Shown here one piece after another: positions 1-8,920 of a stretch of 64,000 nt of DNA. The position numbers and the translations under genes were made by a program. Under the pieces are notes generated by a model that worked only from the letters and a program-made list of their open reading frames with translations, searched no databases and was not told the DNA's origin. The DNA is from an uncultured Pelagibacteraceae bacterium (GTDB taxonomy: Bacteria > Pseudomonadota > Alphaproteobacteria > Pelagibacterales > Pelagibacteraceae). The stretch covers positions 32,016 through 96,015 of the forward strand of contig CABZRN010000002.1 in NCBI GenBank assembly GCA_902528175.1. Reading direction: 5' to 3'. The stretch's first letter is position 1; the number at the start of each line of letters is the position of its first letter.

Positions 1-76
1 GATAAGTTAATACTACACTTAACTTTGATTTAGCAGCTGGATCTCTTTTAATTATAGAATCTAAAAATTCATTCAT
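1..76 (-). CDS. cysE: Serine O-acetyltransferase, partial (N-terminal 25 codons)
   Basis: The ATG at 74-76 (minus strand) opens a frame that runs off the left edge of the window. The visible residues include RDPAAKSKLSVVLTY, which matches the conserved start of CysE/EpsC serine acetyltransferases (DPAARS-LE-LL-YPG). The enzyme would make O-acetylserine for cysteine synthesis in the cytoplasm. Only the N terminus is present, so the hexapeptide-repeat catalytic domain cannot be checked. Its neighbour is a persulfide dioxygenase, which keeps a sulfur theme. The call rests on one short motif. Confidence 0.7.
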   Translation of the reverse strand, partial: MNEFLDSIIKRDPAAKSKLSVVLTY

Positions 77-91
77 GTTGTTTACAGTTTT

Positions 92-790
92 TTAAGCTTT
101 AACTTGATTTAACGTTAAACCCTTTAGATTAGCTGGAACAGCTACATCCATCATTTTTGGGTTCGCAAGTTTAAGGTTATTCATTATTTCTACGTATTGG
201 TCAACAGAATTAACTTGTAACCTTGGATTATTTTTTCTCTCTGATCCAATTGTAGAATGTTTTTTACCATTATAGTCATGCGCAGGGTATACCATCGTAT
301 TTTCCGGTAATTTTAACAATTTGTTAAATATAGAGTCGTACTGTTGTCTAGCATTACCGTTTTGAAAATCAGTTCTTCCAGTTCCATTTATTAAAAGTGT
401 GTCACCTGTAAAAACTCTATCATTCATTAAATAACTGTAAGAACAATCTGTGTGACCAGGTGTGTACATCACTTTTAAATTAATATTATCAATTTTTACG
501 TTTTCATCTTCCTTAACTCTTAAGTCTACAACTTCGGACTTTGAATTATCTCCCATAATTTTAGTGCAGCTTGTTCTTTTACTTAATTCATTTAAGCCGG
601 TTATGTGATCCGCATGTATATGTGTATCAATTACTTTTACTAATTTTAATTCTAATTTATTTAAAAAATTTATGTATTGATCTGTGTGTTCTAAAACTGG
701 ATCTATGATTAAAGCCTCTCTACCTTTGCCACTTGATAGTATGTACGTATAGGTTGAAGACTTAGTATCAAATAATTGCTCAAATATCAT
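92..790 (-). CDS. ETHE1-like persulfide dioxygenase (metallo-beta-lactamase fold)
   Basis: The protein has the metal site of the MBL superfamily: THIHADH (His57, His59, Asp61, His62), a later PGHTD histidine, FTGD aspartate and PAHD histidine. The GRTDFQ-G segment after the GDTL motif is typical of ETHE1/SdoA persulfide dioxygenases rather than glyoxalase II. The family oxidises glutathione persulfide to sulfite with one mononuclear iron. I place the start at 790 (MIFEQLF); the frame opens 13 codons earlier, but that extension does not resemble the family. It lies between cysE and, divergently, a peroxiredoxin, suggesting sulfur or thiol handling. No rhodanese is fused or adjacent. Confidence 0.85.
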   Translation of the reverse strand: MIFEQLFDTKSSTYTYILSSGKGREALIIDPVLEHTDQYINFLNKLELKLVKVIDTHIHADHITGLNELSKRTSCTKIMGDNSKSEVVDLRVKEDENVKIDNINLKVMYTPGHTDCSYSYLMNDRVFTGDTLLINGTGRTDFQNGNARQQYDSIFNKLLKLPENTMVYPAHDYNGKKHSTIGSERKNNPRLQVNSVDQYVEIMNNLKLANPKMMDVAVPANLKGLTLNQVKA

Positions 791-865
791 ATTAATGATC
801 ACTTTATAAAAAATTGCATAGCAAATCAATCTTGCATATAATTTGTTTTTAAAAAGGAGAGGTAA

Positions 866-1528
866 ATGACTTTAAAAATAAACAGTTTAGCACCTGACTT
901 TAAGGCTAAAACAACTATTGGTGATATATCATTTCACGAATGGTTAGGAGATAGTTGGGGCGTTTTATTTTCGCATCCAAAAGATTTTACTCCAGTTTGT
1001 ACAACTGAACTTGGATCTTTAGCTAGAATGAAACCTGAGTTTGATAAAAGAAACGTTAAAGTTATTGGTTTAAGTGTGGACCCAGTTGCAGATCACGTTA
1101 AATGGCTGGATGACATTAAAGATGTAACGGGAATGAAACCTGATTATCCAATAATTGCGGATGAGGATCTAAAAATTGCAAAACTTTATAATATGTTAGA
1201 GGGTGATGCAGGAACTACTTCAATGGGTAGAACTGCAGTTGATAACCAAACAGTTAGAACAGTTTTTATTATTAGACCAGATAAAAGAATTGGTTTGTTC
1301 TTAACTTATCCAATGGCAACAGGAAGAAACTTTATGGAATTATTGAGATCAATAGACTCAATGCAGTTAACTGCAAAACATAAAGTTGCAACACCAGCGG
1401 ATTGGAAAAAAGGTGAAGAAGTTATCATTGTTCCAGCAGTGAAAGATGAGGAAGCAAAGAAAATGTTTCCTGATGGTTGGAATGCAGTTAAACCTTATTT
1501 AAGAAAAGTACCAGATCCATCGAAGTAG
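866..1528 (+). CDS. 1-Cys peroxiredoxin (Prx6 family)
   Basis: This is a 220-residue peroxiredoxin with the PxxxTxxC active site at Pro38-Cys45 (KDFTPVCTTE). Cys45 is the only cysteine in the protein, so it is of the 1-Cys type. The C-terminal extension typical of the Prx6 group is present, including the KKMFPDGW segment. It should reduce hydrogen peroxide and lipid hydroperoxides in the cytoplasm, with an external thiol resolving the sulfenate. A strong Shine-Dalgarno GGAGAGG sits at 856-862, suggesting high expression. It is divergent from the persulfide dioxygenase gene, and a methyltransferase gene follows after 1 nt. Confidence 0.93.
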   Translation: MTLKINSLAPDFKAKTTIGDISFHEWLGDSWGVLFSHPKDFTPVCTTELGSLARMKPEFDKRNVKVIGLSVDPVADHVKWLDDIKDVTGMKPDYPIIADEDLKIAKLYNMLEGDAGTTSMGRTAVDNQTVRTVFIIRPDKRIGLFLTYPMATGRNFMELLRSIDSMQLTAKHKVATPADWKKGEEVIIVPAVKDEEAKKMFPDGWNAVKPYLRKVPDPSK

Positions 1529-1529
1529 G

Positions 1530-2183
1530 TTGGACAATAAGATTTTAATCGAACAATCTCAGCATTGGGAAAAAAGCTTCTCAAGTAAGCCTGAGATGTT
1601 TGGTTCTGAACCAAGTCACTCTGCAAAAATAGCTTTAGAAAAATTAAAAAAAAATAACGTAAAACATATTATTGAACTTGGTGCAGGACTAGGACGTGAT
1701 ACGATTTTTTTCGCTAAAAATTCTATTAAAGTAACTGCGTTAGATTACAGCCCAACTGCAGTTGAAATAATTAAAAATAAGTCAAACAGTTTAGGTTTAA
1801 ATGATTTGATTGAAGTTCAAACACACGACTTAAGACAAAAATTAAATTTTAAAGATAATAGTTTTGATGGTTGTTACTCACATATGCTTTATTGTATGGC
1901 TTTTACATATTCTGAACTTGAAAATTTAAACAACGAGATATTTAGAGTTTTAAATAAACTCTCATTAAATATTTATACAGTTAGAAACCATTCAGATGCA
2001 GATTATAAAAAAGGTACACATCGAGGCGAAGATTTATATGAAATGAACGGATATATTGTTCATTATTTTTCAGATGAAAAAATTAAAAAGTTATTAAAAG
2101 GATTTAAAAATTTAAGTATCGATTATTTTGATGAAGGAGATTTTCCAAGAAAATTATCCTTAGTTATTAATCAAAAAATTTAA
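1530..2183 (+). CDS. Class I SAM-dependent methyltransferase
   Basis: A 217-residue Rossmann methyltransferase. Motif I is IIELGAGLGRDTIFFA (about residues 47-62), followed by the acidic end of strand beta2 (VTALDYSP) and the motif IV region DNSFDGCYS. It resembles the TehB/thiopurine-methyltransferase-like group, and the substrate is unknown. The start is a TTG immediately after the peroxiredoxin stop, so the two are probably translated from one message. The next gene starts one base after its stop. I cannot assign a specific acceptor. Confidence 0.8.
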   Translation: MDNKILIEQSQHWEKSFSSKPEMFGSEPSHSAKIALEKLKKNNVKHIIELGAGLGRDTIFFAKNSIKVTALDYSPTAVEIIKNKSNSLGLNDLIEVQTHDLRQKLNFKDNSFDGCYSHMLYCMAFTYSELENLNNEIFRVLNKLSLNIYTVRNHSDADYKKGTHRGEDLYEMNGYIVHYFSDEKIKKLLKGFKNLSIDYFDEGDFPRKLSLVINQKI

Positions 2184-2184
2184 T

Positions 2185-2799
2185 ATGGAATACTTATTAA
2201 TTGGTTTTTTTACTGGTCTAAGTTTGATTTTAGCACTTGGTGCTCAAAATGTCTTTGTAATAGAGCAGGGTTTAAAGAGACAATATACTTTTTTAGTATG
2301 CTTAATTTGCTCAATTTCAGATTATATTTTAATTTTTTTAGGTATTTTCTTATTTGAATATTTTCAAAGTTACTTTAACCAAACAGTTGAACTTATATTA
2401 AATATTCTACTATTATTATTTTTATTACATTTTATTTATTCTAAAATAAAATTAAGTTTTTCCAATATTGATTTTTCAACAAACAAAACTGACGAAACCT
2501 TCAAAAGTATTTTCTTAAAGACCTTAGGTTTTACTTATTTAAATGCACATGTTTATTCAGATACAGTATTTTTTTTAGGAAATTTCTCTAAAAATTTTGC
2601 TTTGATTAACAAAATATATTTTGGATTAGGTGCCACAATATCTTCTTTTTTATTTTTTTTTACTATTGGTTATTTAGCAAACTATTTGTCCAAATATTTA
2701 AATCATAAAAGAACTTGGTTTTATATAAACATATTAGTCATTCTTTTTATGACTGTTTTGTCTATATATGTTTTAAATATTATTCTTAATTTCTATTGA
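2185..2799 (+). CDS. LysE/ArgO-type amino-acid exporter
   Basis: A 204-residue inner-membrane protein with about six hydrophobic segments. The N-terminal LILALGAQNVFVIEQGL block is the signature of the ArgO/LysE exporter branch. Such proteins export basic amino acids such as arginine or lysine. It starts one base after the methyltransferase stop and probably belongs to the same message. The family call is firm; the substrate is not shown by the sequence. Confidence 0.85.
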   Translation: MEYLLIGFFTGLSLILALGAQNVFVIEQGLKRQYTFLVCLICSISDYILIFLGIFLFEYFQSYFNQTVELILNILLLLFLLHFIYSKIKLSFSNIDFSTNKTDETFKSIFLKTLGFTYLNAHVYSDTVFFLGNFSKNFALINKIYFGLGATISSFLFFFTIGYLANYLSKYLNHKRTWFYINILVILFMTVLSIYVLNIILNFY

Positions 2800-2866
2800 T
2801 ATAGAACACTTTTAAACGTCAATTTAGACCCATTGGTTTTTTTTAAAAAATAACTAAATAAGACTT

Positions 2867-3529
2867 ATGAGCGATTTAGAAAAACATTACGAACCTAATA
2901 ACTTTAGCGATAAAGTTGCCTTAGGCTTTACAAAGTTTTTAAGATTCCTAGCCGACACTTTTTTTAAGAAAAGATACGGCCATAGAGCAGTTGTTTTAGA
3001 AACAGTTGCTGCAGTGCCTGGAATGGTAGCTGGAATGCTAATTCACTTAAAATCTTTAAGAAAGATGGAAGATGATAGAGGCTGGATTAAAATTCTTTTA
3101 GATGAAGCAGAAAATGAAAGAATGCATTTAATGACATTTATTCATGTTGCAAAACCAACATGGATTGAAAGAATTATTATTTTAATGGCTCAGTTTATTT
3201 TTATTGTTACATACGCTATCATTTATTTAGTATCTCAAAGAACTGCTCACAGGATTGTTGGATATTTTGAAGAAGAAGCTGTTAGAAGTTACACAGAATA
3301 TTTACACGAATTAGAGACTGGCAAAATAAAAGATGAGCCAGCTCCAGAAGTTGCAATAAATTATTGGAACTTACCTTTGCACGCTACACTAAAAGATGTA
3401 GTGAGAGTTATACGTGATGATGAAGCTGGACACCGTGATGTTAATCACAGTTTTGCAAATATCATTAACGAAAAAAAATACCCTAAAAAAGAAGAAAATA
3501 TCAGCTCTAAAGATTTAAGTAGAGAATAA
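2867..3529 (+). CDS. aox: Alternative oxidase (diiron ubiquinol oxidase)
   Basis: A 220-residue alternative oxidase. The four-helix diiron ligand set is visible: Glu45 (LET), Glu84-His87 (NERMH), Glu in FEEEA at 135-137 and Glu186-His189 (DEAGH), followed by the conserved DVNH. The enzyme oxidises ubiquinol and reduces oxygen to water without pumping protons, as an interfacial protein on the inner membrane. It is shorter than plant forms because it lacks a transit peptide and regulatory cysteines. It stands alone, 67 bp after the exporter and 40 bp before the autotransporter. Likely roles are relief of respiratory over-reduction or resistance to cytochrome oxidase inhibitors. Confidence 0.93.
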   Translation: MSDLEKHYEPNNFSDKVALGFTKFLRFLADTFFKKRYGHRAVVLETVAAVPGMVAGMLIHLKSLRKMEDDRGWIKILLDEAENERMHLMTFIHVAKPTWIERIIILMAQFIFIVTYAIIYLVSQRTAHRIVGYFEEEAVRSYTEYLHELETGKIKDEPAPEVAINYWNLPLHATLKDVVRVIRDDEAGHRDVNHSFANIINEKKYPKKEENISSKDLSRE

Positions 3530-3569
3530 ATTCTATTTTTATATATTCATTTTAAAGTCTTAATTTCAG

Positions 3570-5690
3570 ATGAATAGAACAATAAAAATATTTTATCTAA
3601 TTTTATTATTTTTAAGCACATTTCATTTTAAATCTATAGCGGAGCCAACCTTTGTGCAAAGTAAATTAATTGATGACAAATTTTATTTAGGACTTAACTT
3701 TAATAATGATGGTACAAAAATGTATACTGTAAACGCTGGAGCTGGAACATCGGATGCAGTTATCGAATATATATTAACTACCCCATATGACATTTCAACG
3801 GCAATCGTAAATAATACTTTTGGAGTAAGTAGAGGTGGTCATACACAAGCAACACAAGTAGTGTTCAATAACGATGGAACAAAAATGTTTATTGTTAACC
3901 ATGCTGGTAATAAGTCAGTAGATGAATACTTACTAAGCACTGCATTTGATGTTTCAACAGCTACATTTGATAGCGAAATTTCTATTGCTGGTCAAGAACA
4001 AAGAGCAAATTCAATTGCATTTAATAATGATGGTACCAGAATGTTTATTGCTGGTGTAGGAAATGATTCACAAGTGCGTATTCATGAATATTCACTAGAT
4101 ACAGCATTTGATCTTAGCTCCACAGTTACTCATCTTAATACTGAAGACCTAATTTCTTTTCAAAGTCACATAGATGGAGTTACTTTTAATTACGATGGTA
4201 CTAAAATGTATACCATTACAACAATGAGTGAAGCACAAGATTTGATGTATCAGTTTAAATTAACTACACCTTATGATGTTTCTACTTTATCACTTGAAGG
4301 CACCTATACTGTAAGTTCTGTTAGTGTAAGTTCAAGAGAAGTTGTGTTTAGTAATGATGGAAGTAAAATGTTTATCATTGATGATGATCCCGATGATCTT
4401 ACTAATAATAAAGTTCATGAATTTAACCTAAGTTGTAATTGGAGCATAATCGATGGTGCTTGTGATGATCCAATAACTACTTCCGATGGGGGTAAAGATA
4501 TTTTAAGCTCAATCGAGTCCCAAACTGCAACAGCAAAACAAATTGCTATTCAAGCAAGTACCCCAGTTCTTAACCGTATGTATTGGTTAAGAAGACATAG
4601 AACAAGCGATCAATTAAGTAATCAAAACATTAAATTTAACTTTCCAAATAAAACAATAGCATCTTTAGCAAAAGTTATTCCAATATCGGAAAAATCAAAT
4701 AATACTTTAAACAAGTTGTCTGACAGTTGGTCATTTTGGAGCGAAGGTAGTGTGAGTTTTGGCAAAACAGGTGATACATCTTCTTCATCATCTAAAAAAA
4801 TTAATACCAAAGGCATTACACTCGGTATGGATAAAAAGATAACCAAAAATAGATTATATGGTTATGCTCTTAGATTTGGTAATGATGATGTTGATGTAGG
4901 CACATCTGGAACTAATTTAGATACTGAGTCTTTTAGTTTATCTGTTTATGGAACTTTTCCTCATGATAATGAAAAATTTACCGAAGGTATTCTCGGAATA
5001 AGCACATTGAAAACTGATCATCTTAGAAAAGGGGGAGGAAGCACTAGAACAGGAGAAAGAGATGGTGCACAAATATTTGGCTCACTAAATTACTTATCAA
5101 CATATAAAAAAGAAAATTTTAATATTACTCCTAATTTAAGAATTGATTTAAGCTATACAGAGTTGTCCAAATATAGAGAAAAAGGTCCTGCAGCTTTAGT
5201 TTACAAAGCTCAAACAATTGAAACTGGAATGATATCTACTGGTTTTACAATAAGTGATATCTTAAATTTTAATACTTTTACTTTTAAACCAAATGGTGGA
5301 TTAGAGATTGGGGTAGATTTTAGTCCATCTTCAGACGCTACTTATCGTTACCTATCGGAAACTACAGAATATACAAAATCAATTGATCAAGATTCTAAAA
5401 ATTTAATAGCAAATATTGGATTTGATTTAGTAACTGATAATGGTTTTTCTATAATGACTATCTATGAAAGAAATCAAAGTGACAATGCCCATAGCGATAC
5501 TCTTTATATAGGATTTGGTTATATTCCATCAGATAACAATGAATACGCTATGAGCTTAGATAATGATAAAGCATCTCTAACTTATAACAAAAATTTAATT
5601 GGTTTTGATATCAGAGTGAATTCAAATTATAATTTGATGAGTTCAATTCCTGATTATGGTGCAACTATTGAGCTTGTTAGTACTTTTTAA
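3570..5690 (+). CDS. Autotransporter with beta-propeller-like repeats
   Basis: A 706-residue exported protein. Residues 1-24 form a signal peptide ending SIA. At least five repeats of about 50-55 residues follow, each centred on F-N-DGTKM (near residues 44, 100, 150, 208 and 260) and ending with an xEYxLxTxYDxST motif. This looks like a partial beta-propeller passenger. A linker (about 300-385) precedes a C-terminal beta-barrel of about 320 residues ending in Phe, as expected for a type V autotransporter. The passenger should be displayed on the cell surface; its ligand is unknown. The stop interlocks with that of the convergent gene downstream. Confidence 0.8.
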   Translation: MNRTIKIFYLILLFLSTFHFKSIAEPTFVQSKLIDDKFYLGLNFNNDGTKMYTVNAGAGTSDAVIEYILTTPYDISTAIVNNTFGVSRGGHTQATQVVFNNDGTKMFIVNHAGNKSVDEYLLSTAFDVSTATFDSEISIAGQEQRANSIAFNNDGTRMFIAGVGNDSQVRIHEYSLDTAFDLSSTVTHLNTEDLISFQSHIDGVTFNYDGTKMYTITTMSEAQDLMYQFKLTTPYDVSTLSLEGTYTVSSVSVSSREVVFSNDGSKMFIIDDDPDDLTNNKVHEFNLSCNWSIIDGACDDPITTSDGGKDILSSIESQTATAKQIAIQASTPVLNRMYWLRRHRTSDQLSNQNIKFNFPNKTIASLAKVIPISEKSNNTLNKLSDSWSFWSEGSVSFGKTGDTSSSSSKKINTKGITLGMDKKITKNRLYGYALRFGNDDVDVGTSGTNLDTESFSLSVYGTFPHDNEKFTEGILGISTLKTDHLRKGGGSTRTGERDGAQIFGSLNYLSTYKKENFNITPNLRIDLSYTELSKYREKGPAALVYKAQTIETGMISTGFTISDILNFNTFTFKPNGGLEIGVDFSPSSDATYRYLSETTEYTKSIDQDSKNLIANIGFDLVTDNGFSIMTIYERNQSDNAHSDTLYIGFGYIPSDNNEYAMSLDNDKASLTYNKNLIGFDIRVNSNYNLMSSIPDYGATIELVSTF

Positions 5691-5692
5691 AA

Positions 5693-6982
5693 TTATTCGT
5701 TGGAATATCCGTATTTACGTAATCTAACATCACCAGTTCTTGCATGAGCTTCCATGCCTTCGTATCTTGAAATCCTAGCAGCTGCTGAACCAACTTCTTT
5801 TGTAGACTCTTTTGTCATTCTTTGAAAACTTAATGTTTTTATAAATTTACCAACGAACAACCCACCAGTATATTTACCAGCACCCTTAGTTGGTAAAATA
5901 TGATTAGTACCAGAACATTTATCACCATAAGCAACAGTTGTTTCCTCTCCAATAAATAACGAACCGTAGTTTTTTAATCTCTTGTGAAACCATTCAAGAT
6001 TTTTAGTTTGAATCTCTAAATGTTCAGGTGCATAGTCATCACTTACTTTCACCAATTCTTCATCCGTATCGCATAAAATAACTTCACCATAATCTCTCCA
6101 GGCAGCCTCTGCACTTAACCTTGGAACTTCTGGAAGTTTCTCTATTAATTCTGGAACTCGTTTCATCACTTCATCTGCAAGTTTTTGGCTTGTGGTGTAT
6201 AACCAACATGGAGAATTATATCCGTGTTCAGCTTGACCAACTAAATCAACAGCTACAATTTCTGGATCTGCAGTTTCATCTGCAATAATTCCAATTTCTG
6301 TTGGACCAGCAAATAAATCAATTCCAACTTTTCCAAATAAAATTCTTTTAGCTTCAGCAACAAATTGATTTCCAGGACCAACTAAAATATCAGCTGGAGC
6401 ATTTCCAAACATTCCATATGTCATTGCAGCAATAGCTGGAACTCCACCAAGATTTAAAATTACATCAGCACCACATAAATTTGCTGTATAAATTATAGAA
6501 GGGTGGGCACCCATTCCCTCTTTAGGTGGACTACAAGCAATAATATTTTTAACACCAGCAACTTTTGCAGTTGTAACACTCATTACTGCAGATGCTATGT
6601 GAGCGTATCTTCCACCTGGGATATAACAACCCGCAGTGTTAACAGGTACTAACTTTTGACCAGCATATAATCCATTTGATAGTTCGACTTCAAAGTCTTT
6701 TCCATAGTTTGCAAGTTGTGCTTCTGCAAATTTACGAACTCTATCGTATGAAAATTTAATATCGTCTTTAGTTTTTTGATCTAACTTTTTATTTATTTCC
6801 TCTATTTTTTCTTTTGATACAATTATTTCTCCATCATATTTATCAAATTTCTTAGTTAATTCCTTACAACCTTCTTCTTTTGATTTTTCGAGTTCTTTTA
6901 AGAGATTTTGAACTATATCTTTTGTTTTTGTATCATCTGTTGATGCAGTTTTAGATGCCTTTTTTAAATATTTAATTGTCAT
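5693..6982 (-). CDS. Histidinol-dehydrogenase-family dehydrogenase, HpsN-like (probable sulfopropanediol dehydrogenase)
   Basis: A 429-residue HisD-fold protein. The zinc and catalytic residues of the family are visible: GQAEH (Gln, His), APEHLE (Glu-His pair), GDKCSGTNH (Asp) and EGMEAH (His). It is not in a his operon. It ends a seven-gene operon with a taurine-type transporter, a phosphotransacetylase and a malate/sulfolactate-type dehydrogenase. HisD paralogues in such settings include HpsN, which oxidises 2,3-dihydroxypropane-1-sulfonate to sulfolactate in two NAD-dependent steps. That role is inferred from context; oxidation of another polyol is possible. It starts 23 bp after the phosphotransacetylase gene. 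Confidence 0.7.
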   Translation of the reverse strand: MTIKYLKKASKTASTDDTKTKDIVQNLLKELEKSKEEGCKELTKKFDKYDGEIIVSKEKIEEINKKLDQKTKDDIKFSYDRVRKFAEAQLANYGKDFEVELSNGLYAGQKLVPVNTAGCYIPGGRYAHIASAVMSVTTAKVAGVKNIIACSPPKEGMGAHPSIIYTANLCGADVILNLGGVPAIAAMTYGMFGNAPADILVGPGNQFVAEAKRILFGKVGIDLFAGPTEIGIIADETADPEIVAVDLVGQAEHGYNSPCWLYTTSQKLADEVMKRVPELIEKLPEVPRLSAEAAWRDYGEVILCDTDEELVKVSDDYAPEHLEIQTKNLEWFHKRLKNYGSLFIGEETTVAYGDKCSGTNHILPTKGAGKYTGGLFVGKFIKTLSFQRMTKESTKEVGSAAARISRYEGMEAHARTGDVRLRKYGYSNE

Positions 6983-7005
6983 TTTTTCAAATTTATATTG
7001 TTTTA

Positions 7006-7917
7006 TTAATCTAATGCAACAACTGCAGCAGCAATAGAAGCAAGTCTTGCCGTTGCTTCATCCGATCTACTTGTAATAACTACTGGTACTTTTCCTCCAA
7101 TTACTACACCAGCAGCACAAGCTCCCATAAAATAAATCATTATTTTTACCAAAGCATTTCCAGTTTCAACACTAGGCACTAATAGTACATCAGCATCTCC
7201 TGCAACTATGTTTTTAATTCCTTTAATTTCTGCTGATTTTTTTGAAATACTATTATCAAACGCTAAAGGCCCGAATACGTCTGCATCTAAATTCTCTTTT
7301 TTTGCGAGTTCAGTAATTTCTTTTGCCTCCATTGAACTTTGAATGCTATCTAAAACTTCTTCTGTTGCTGATAACACAGCAACCTTTGGTCTGTTGTTTC
7401 CAATTCTTTTAGAAAAATCTATAACATTTTTTAATATGTGCAGTTTAGTTTTTACATTAGGTAAAACATTTAAAGCACCATCAGTGATTATTAATGGCTT
7501 ATCATCTTTTTCTAATGTCATATGCCAAACATGGCTTAATCTGGTTTTACCTAAAAGTTTGTACTCTCTTTTTAAAACTTCTTTCATCAATATATCCGTA
7601 TGAATATGACCCTTTACTATAATCTTAACTTTGCCCTTCATTGCAAGTTTAGCGGCGACTGCCGCTGTATTATTTTCTACTGGCTCATGAATTACTTCAT
7701 AACCTGAAATATCAAATTGAATTTCATTAGCACATTTTTGAATTTGATCTTTATCACCAATAAAAATTGGTTTGATTAAATCTTCTTTAACAGCATCCAT
7801 TACAGATTGCATTGGAAGAGGTTTTCCAGCATTAACAATTGCAGCTGTTGCACCTTTCTTTTTTATAGAAGCATCCAGTAAATTGTTTGGACAAATTATT
7901 TGTTTATTAGATAGCAT
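7006..7917 (-). CDS. Phosphate acetyl/butyryltransferase family protein
   Basis: A 303-residue protein of the PTA/PTB family, recognised by the KGHIHTDILMK segment, the LSHVWHM block and the C-terminal GACAAGVVIGGKVPVVITSRSD region. The family interconverts acyl phosphate and acyl-CoA in the cytoplasm. In organosulfonate pathways, Pta takes the acetyl phosphate released by sulfoacetaldehyde acetyltransferase (Xsc), which fits this operon. No xsc gene is visible in the window. The start overlaps the end of the upstream dehydrogenase gene by 11 nt, implying translational coupling. Acetyl versus butyryl specificity cannot be read here. Confidence 0.8.
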   Translation of the reverse strand: MLSNKQIICPNNLLDASIKKKGATAAIVNAGKPLPMQSVMDAVKEDLIKPIFIGDKDQIQKCANEIQFDISGYEVIHEPVENNTAAVAAKLAMKGKVKIIVKGHIHTDILMKEVLKREYKLLGKTRLSHVWHMTLEKDDKPLIITDGALNVLPNVKTKLHILKNVIDFSKRIGNNRPKVAVLSATEEVLDSIQSSMEAKEITELAKKENLDADVFGPLAFDNSISKKSAEIKGIKNIVAGDADVLLVPSVETGNALVKIMIYFMGACAAGVVIGGKVPVVITSRSDEATARLASIAAAVVALD

Positions 7918-8920
7918 TTAGTTTTTTTAAATCTTCCATAATACTTTTTGGTATTGGAATATTCTTTTTCATATTTTTTTTATATCTTTTTTTTGTACCT
8001 TCACCAGGAAAATTTATTTCTTTAACTCCTTTAATTTTTGGTAATTTCTTTATAATTCTAATGTTATCTTTAATTCTTTTAATATAATTGCTTCCAATAA
8101 AAATATTTGGTTTTACAGCCATAAATAAATGTCCAACATTTTGTGGTCCTTTAAAATCATCAAATGGATCTCTCACTTTACCTCCATGGTTTGCACCTGT
8201 CATAACTCCACTTAATATGTCTACCATCCAGGCTAAACCTGAACCTCTAAATCCTGCAATAGGTAATTGTACACCTTTAAGAGCTTTAATTGGATCTGTA
8301 GTTGGCTTTCCATTTTTATCTAATGCTACACCTAAAGGAATTTTATGACCTAAATTAGCCGCTACTCTTATTTTACCTCTATTAATCATTGATACTGATG
8401 TATCTAATATAAATGGAATTTTATTACCTGAGGGTGTTCCAAAACAAATTGGATTTGTTCCAAATAAAGTTTTCTTTGATCCATAAGGCGCGATAGCTGG
8501 CGGTGCATTTGTATAACACCATACCATTAAATTTTTTTTAACAGCCTGTTCTACAAAATAACTAGATAAACCGTAGTGGCCAGAATTTTTTACACCAACC
8601 ATTCCAATTCCAGTTTTTTTTGTATTTTTAATTAATGATTTAATAGCGATGTCAGCTGCAACAAATCCAATTGAATTATTAGCATCTACATATGAAATTG
8701 AACTAGATATTTTTTTTATTTTGATTTTTGGTTTAGGATTAATAACTTTTTTATCAATTCTATCACAATACATTTTAAGCCTTGATAACCCATGAGAATG
8801 TGCACCAACTAATTCTGCATTGATTAAAGCTTTAGCACTAATCATGGCGTGCGTTGGACTTAAACCTCTGTTCTTTAATACTTTAATAATTATGTTTGTT
8901 ATTTTTTTTGCATTAGCCAT
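7907..8920 (-). CDS. Ldh/MDH2-family NAD(P)-dependent dehydrogenase (malate/lactate/sulfolactate type)
   Basis: A 337-residue member of the malate/L-lactate dehydrogenase (MDH2) family. Signs are the GAHSHGLSRLKMYCDRI opening, VGVKNSGHYGLSSYFVEQA, the NPICFGTP segment and GFRGSGLAWMVDILSGVM. The family oxidises 2-hydroxy acids and includes (R)-sulfolactate dehydrogenase ComC. Lying beside an HpsN-like gene and a phosphotransacetylase in a tau-type operon, a sulfolactate/sulfopyruvate role is plausible but is inference. It overlaps the upstream PQQ dehydrogenase gene by 22 nt and the downstream gene by 11 nt. Confidence 0.75.
   Translation of the reverse strand: MANAKKITNIIIKVLKNRGLSPTHAMISAKALINAELVGAHSHGLSRLKMYCDRIDKKVINPKPKIKIKKISSSISYVDANNSIGFVAADIAIKSLIKNTKKTGIGMVGVKNSGHYGLSSYFVEQAVKKNLMVWCYTNAPPAIAPYGSKKTLFGTNPICFGTPSGNKIPFILDTSVSMINRGKIRVAANLGHKIPLGVALDKNGKPTTDPIKALKGVQLPIAGFRGSGLAWMVDILSGVMTGANHGGKVRDPFDDFKGPQNVGHLFMAVKPNIFIGSNYIKRIKDNIRIIKKLPKIKGVKEINFPGEGTKKRYKKNMKKNIPIPKSIMEDLKKLNAI

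Noticed and set aside
5693..6982. Biosynthetic histidinol dehydrogenase of the his operon
   Set aside because: No other his gene is near and it ends a sulfonate-type operon; the zinc site alone does not prove histidinol use.
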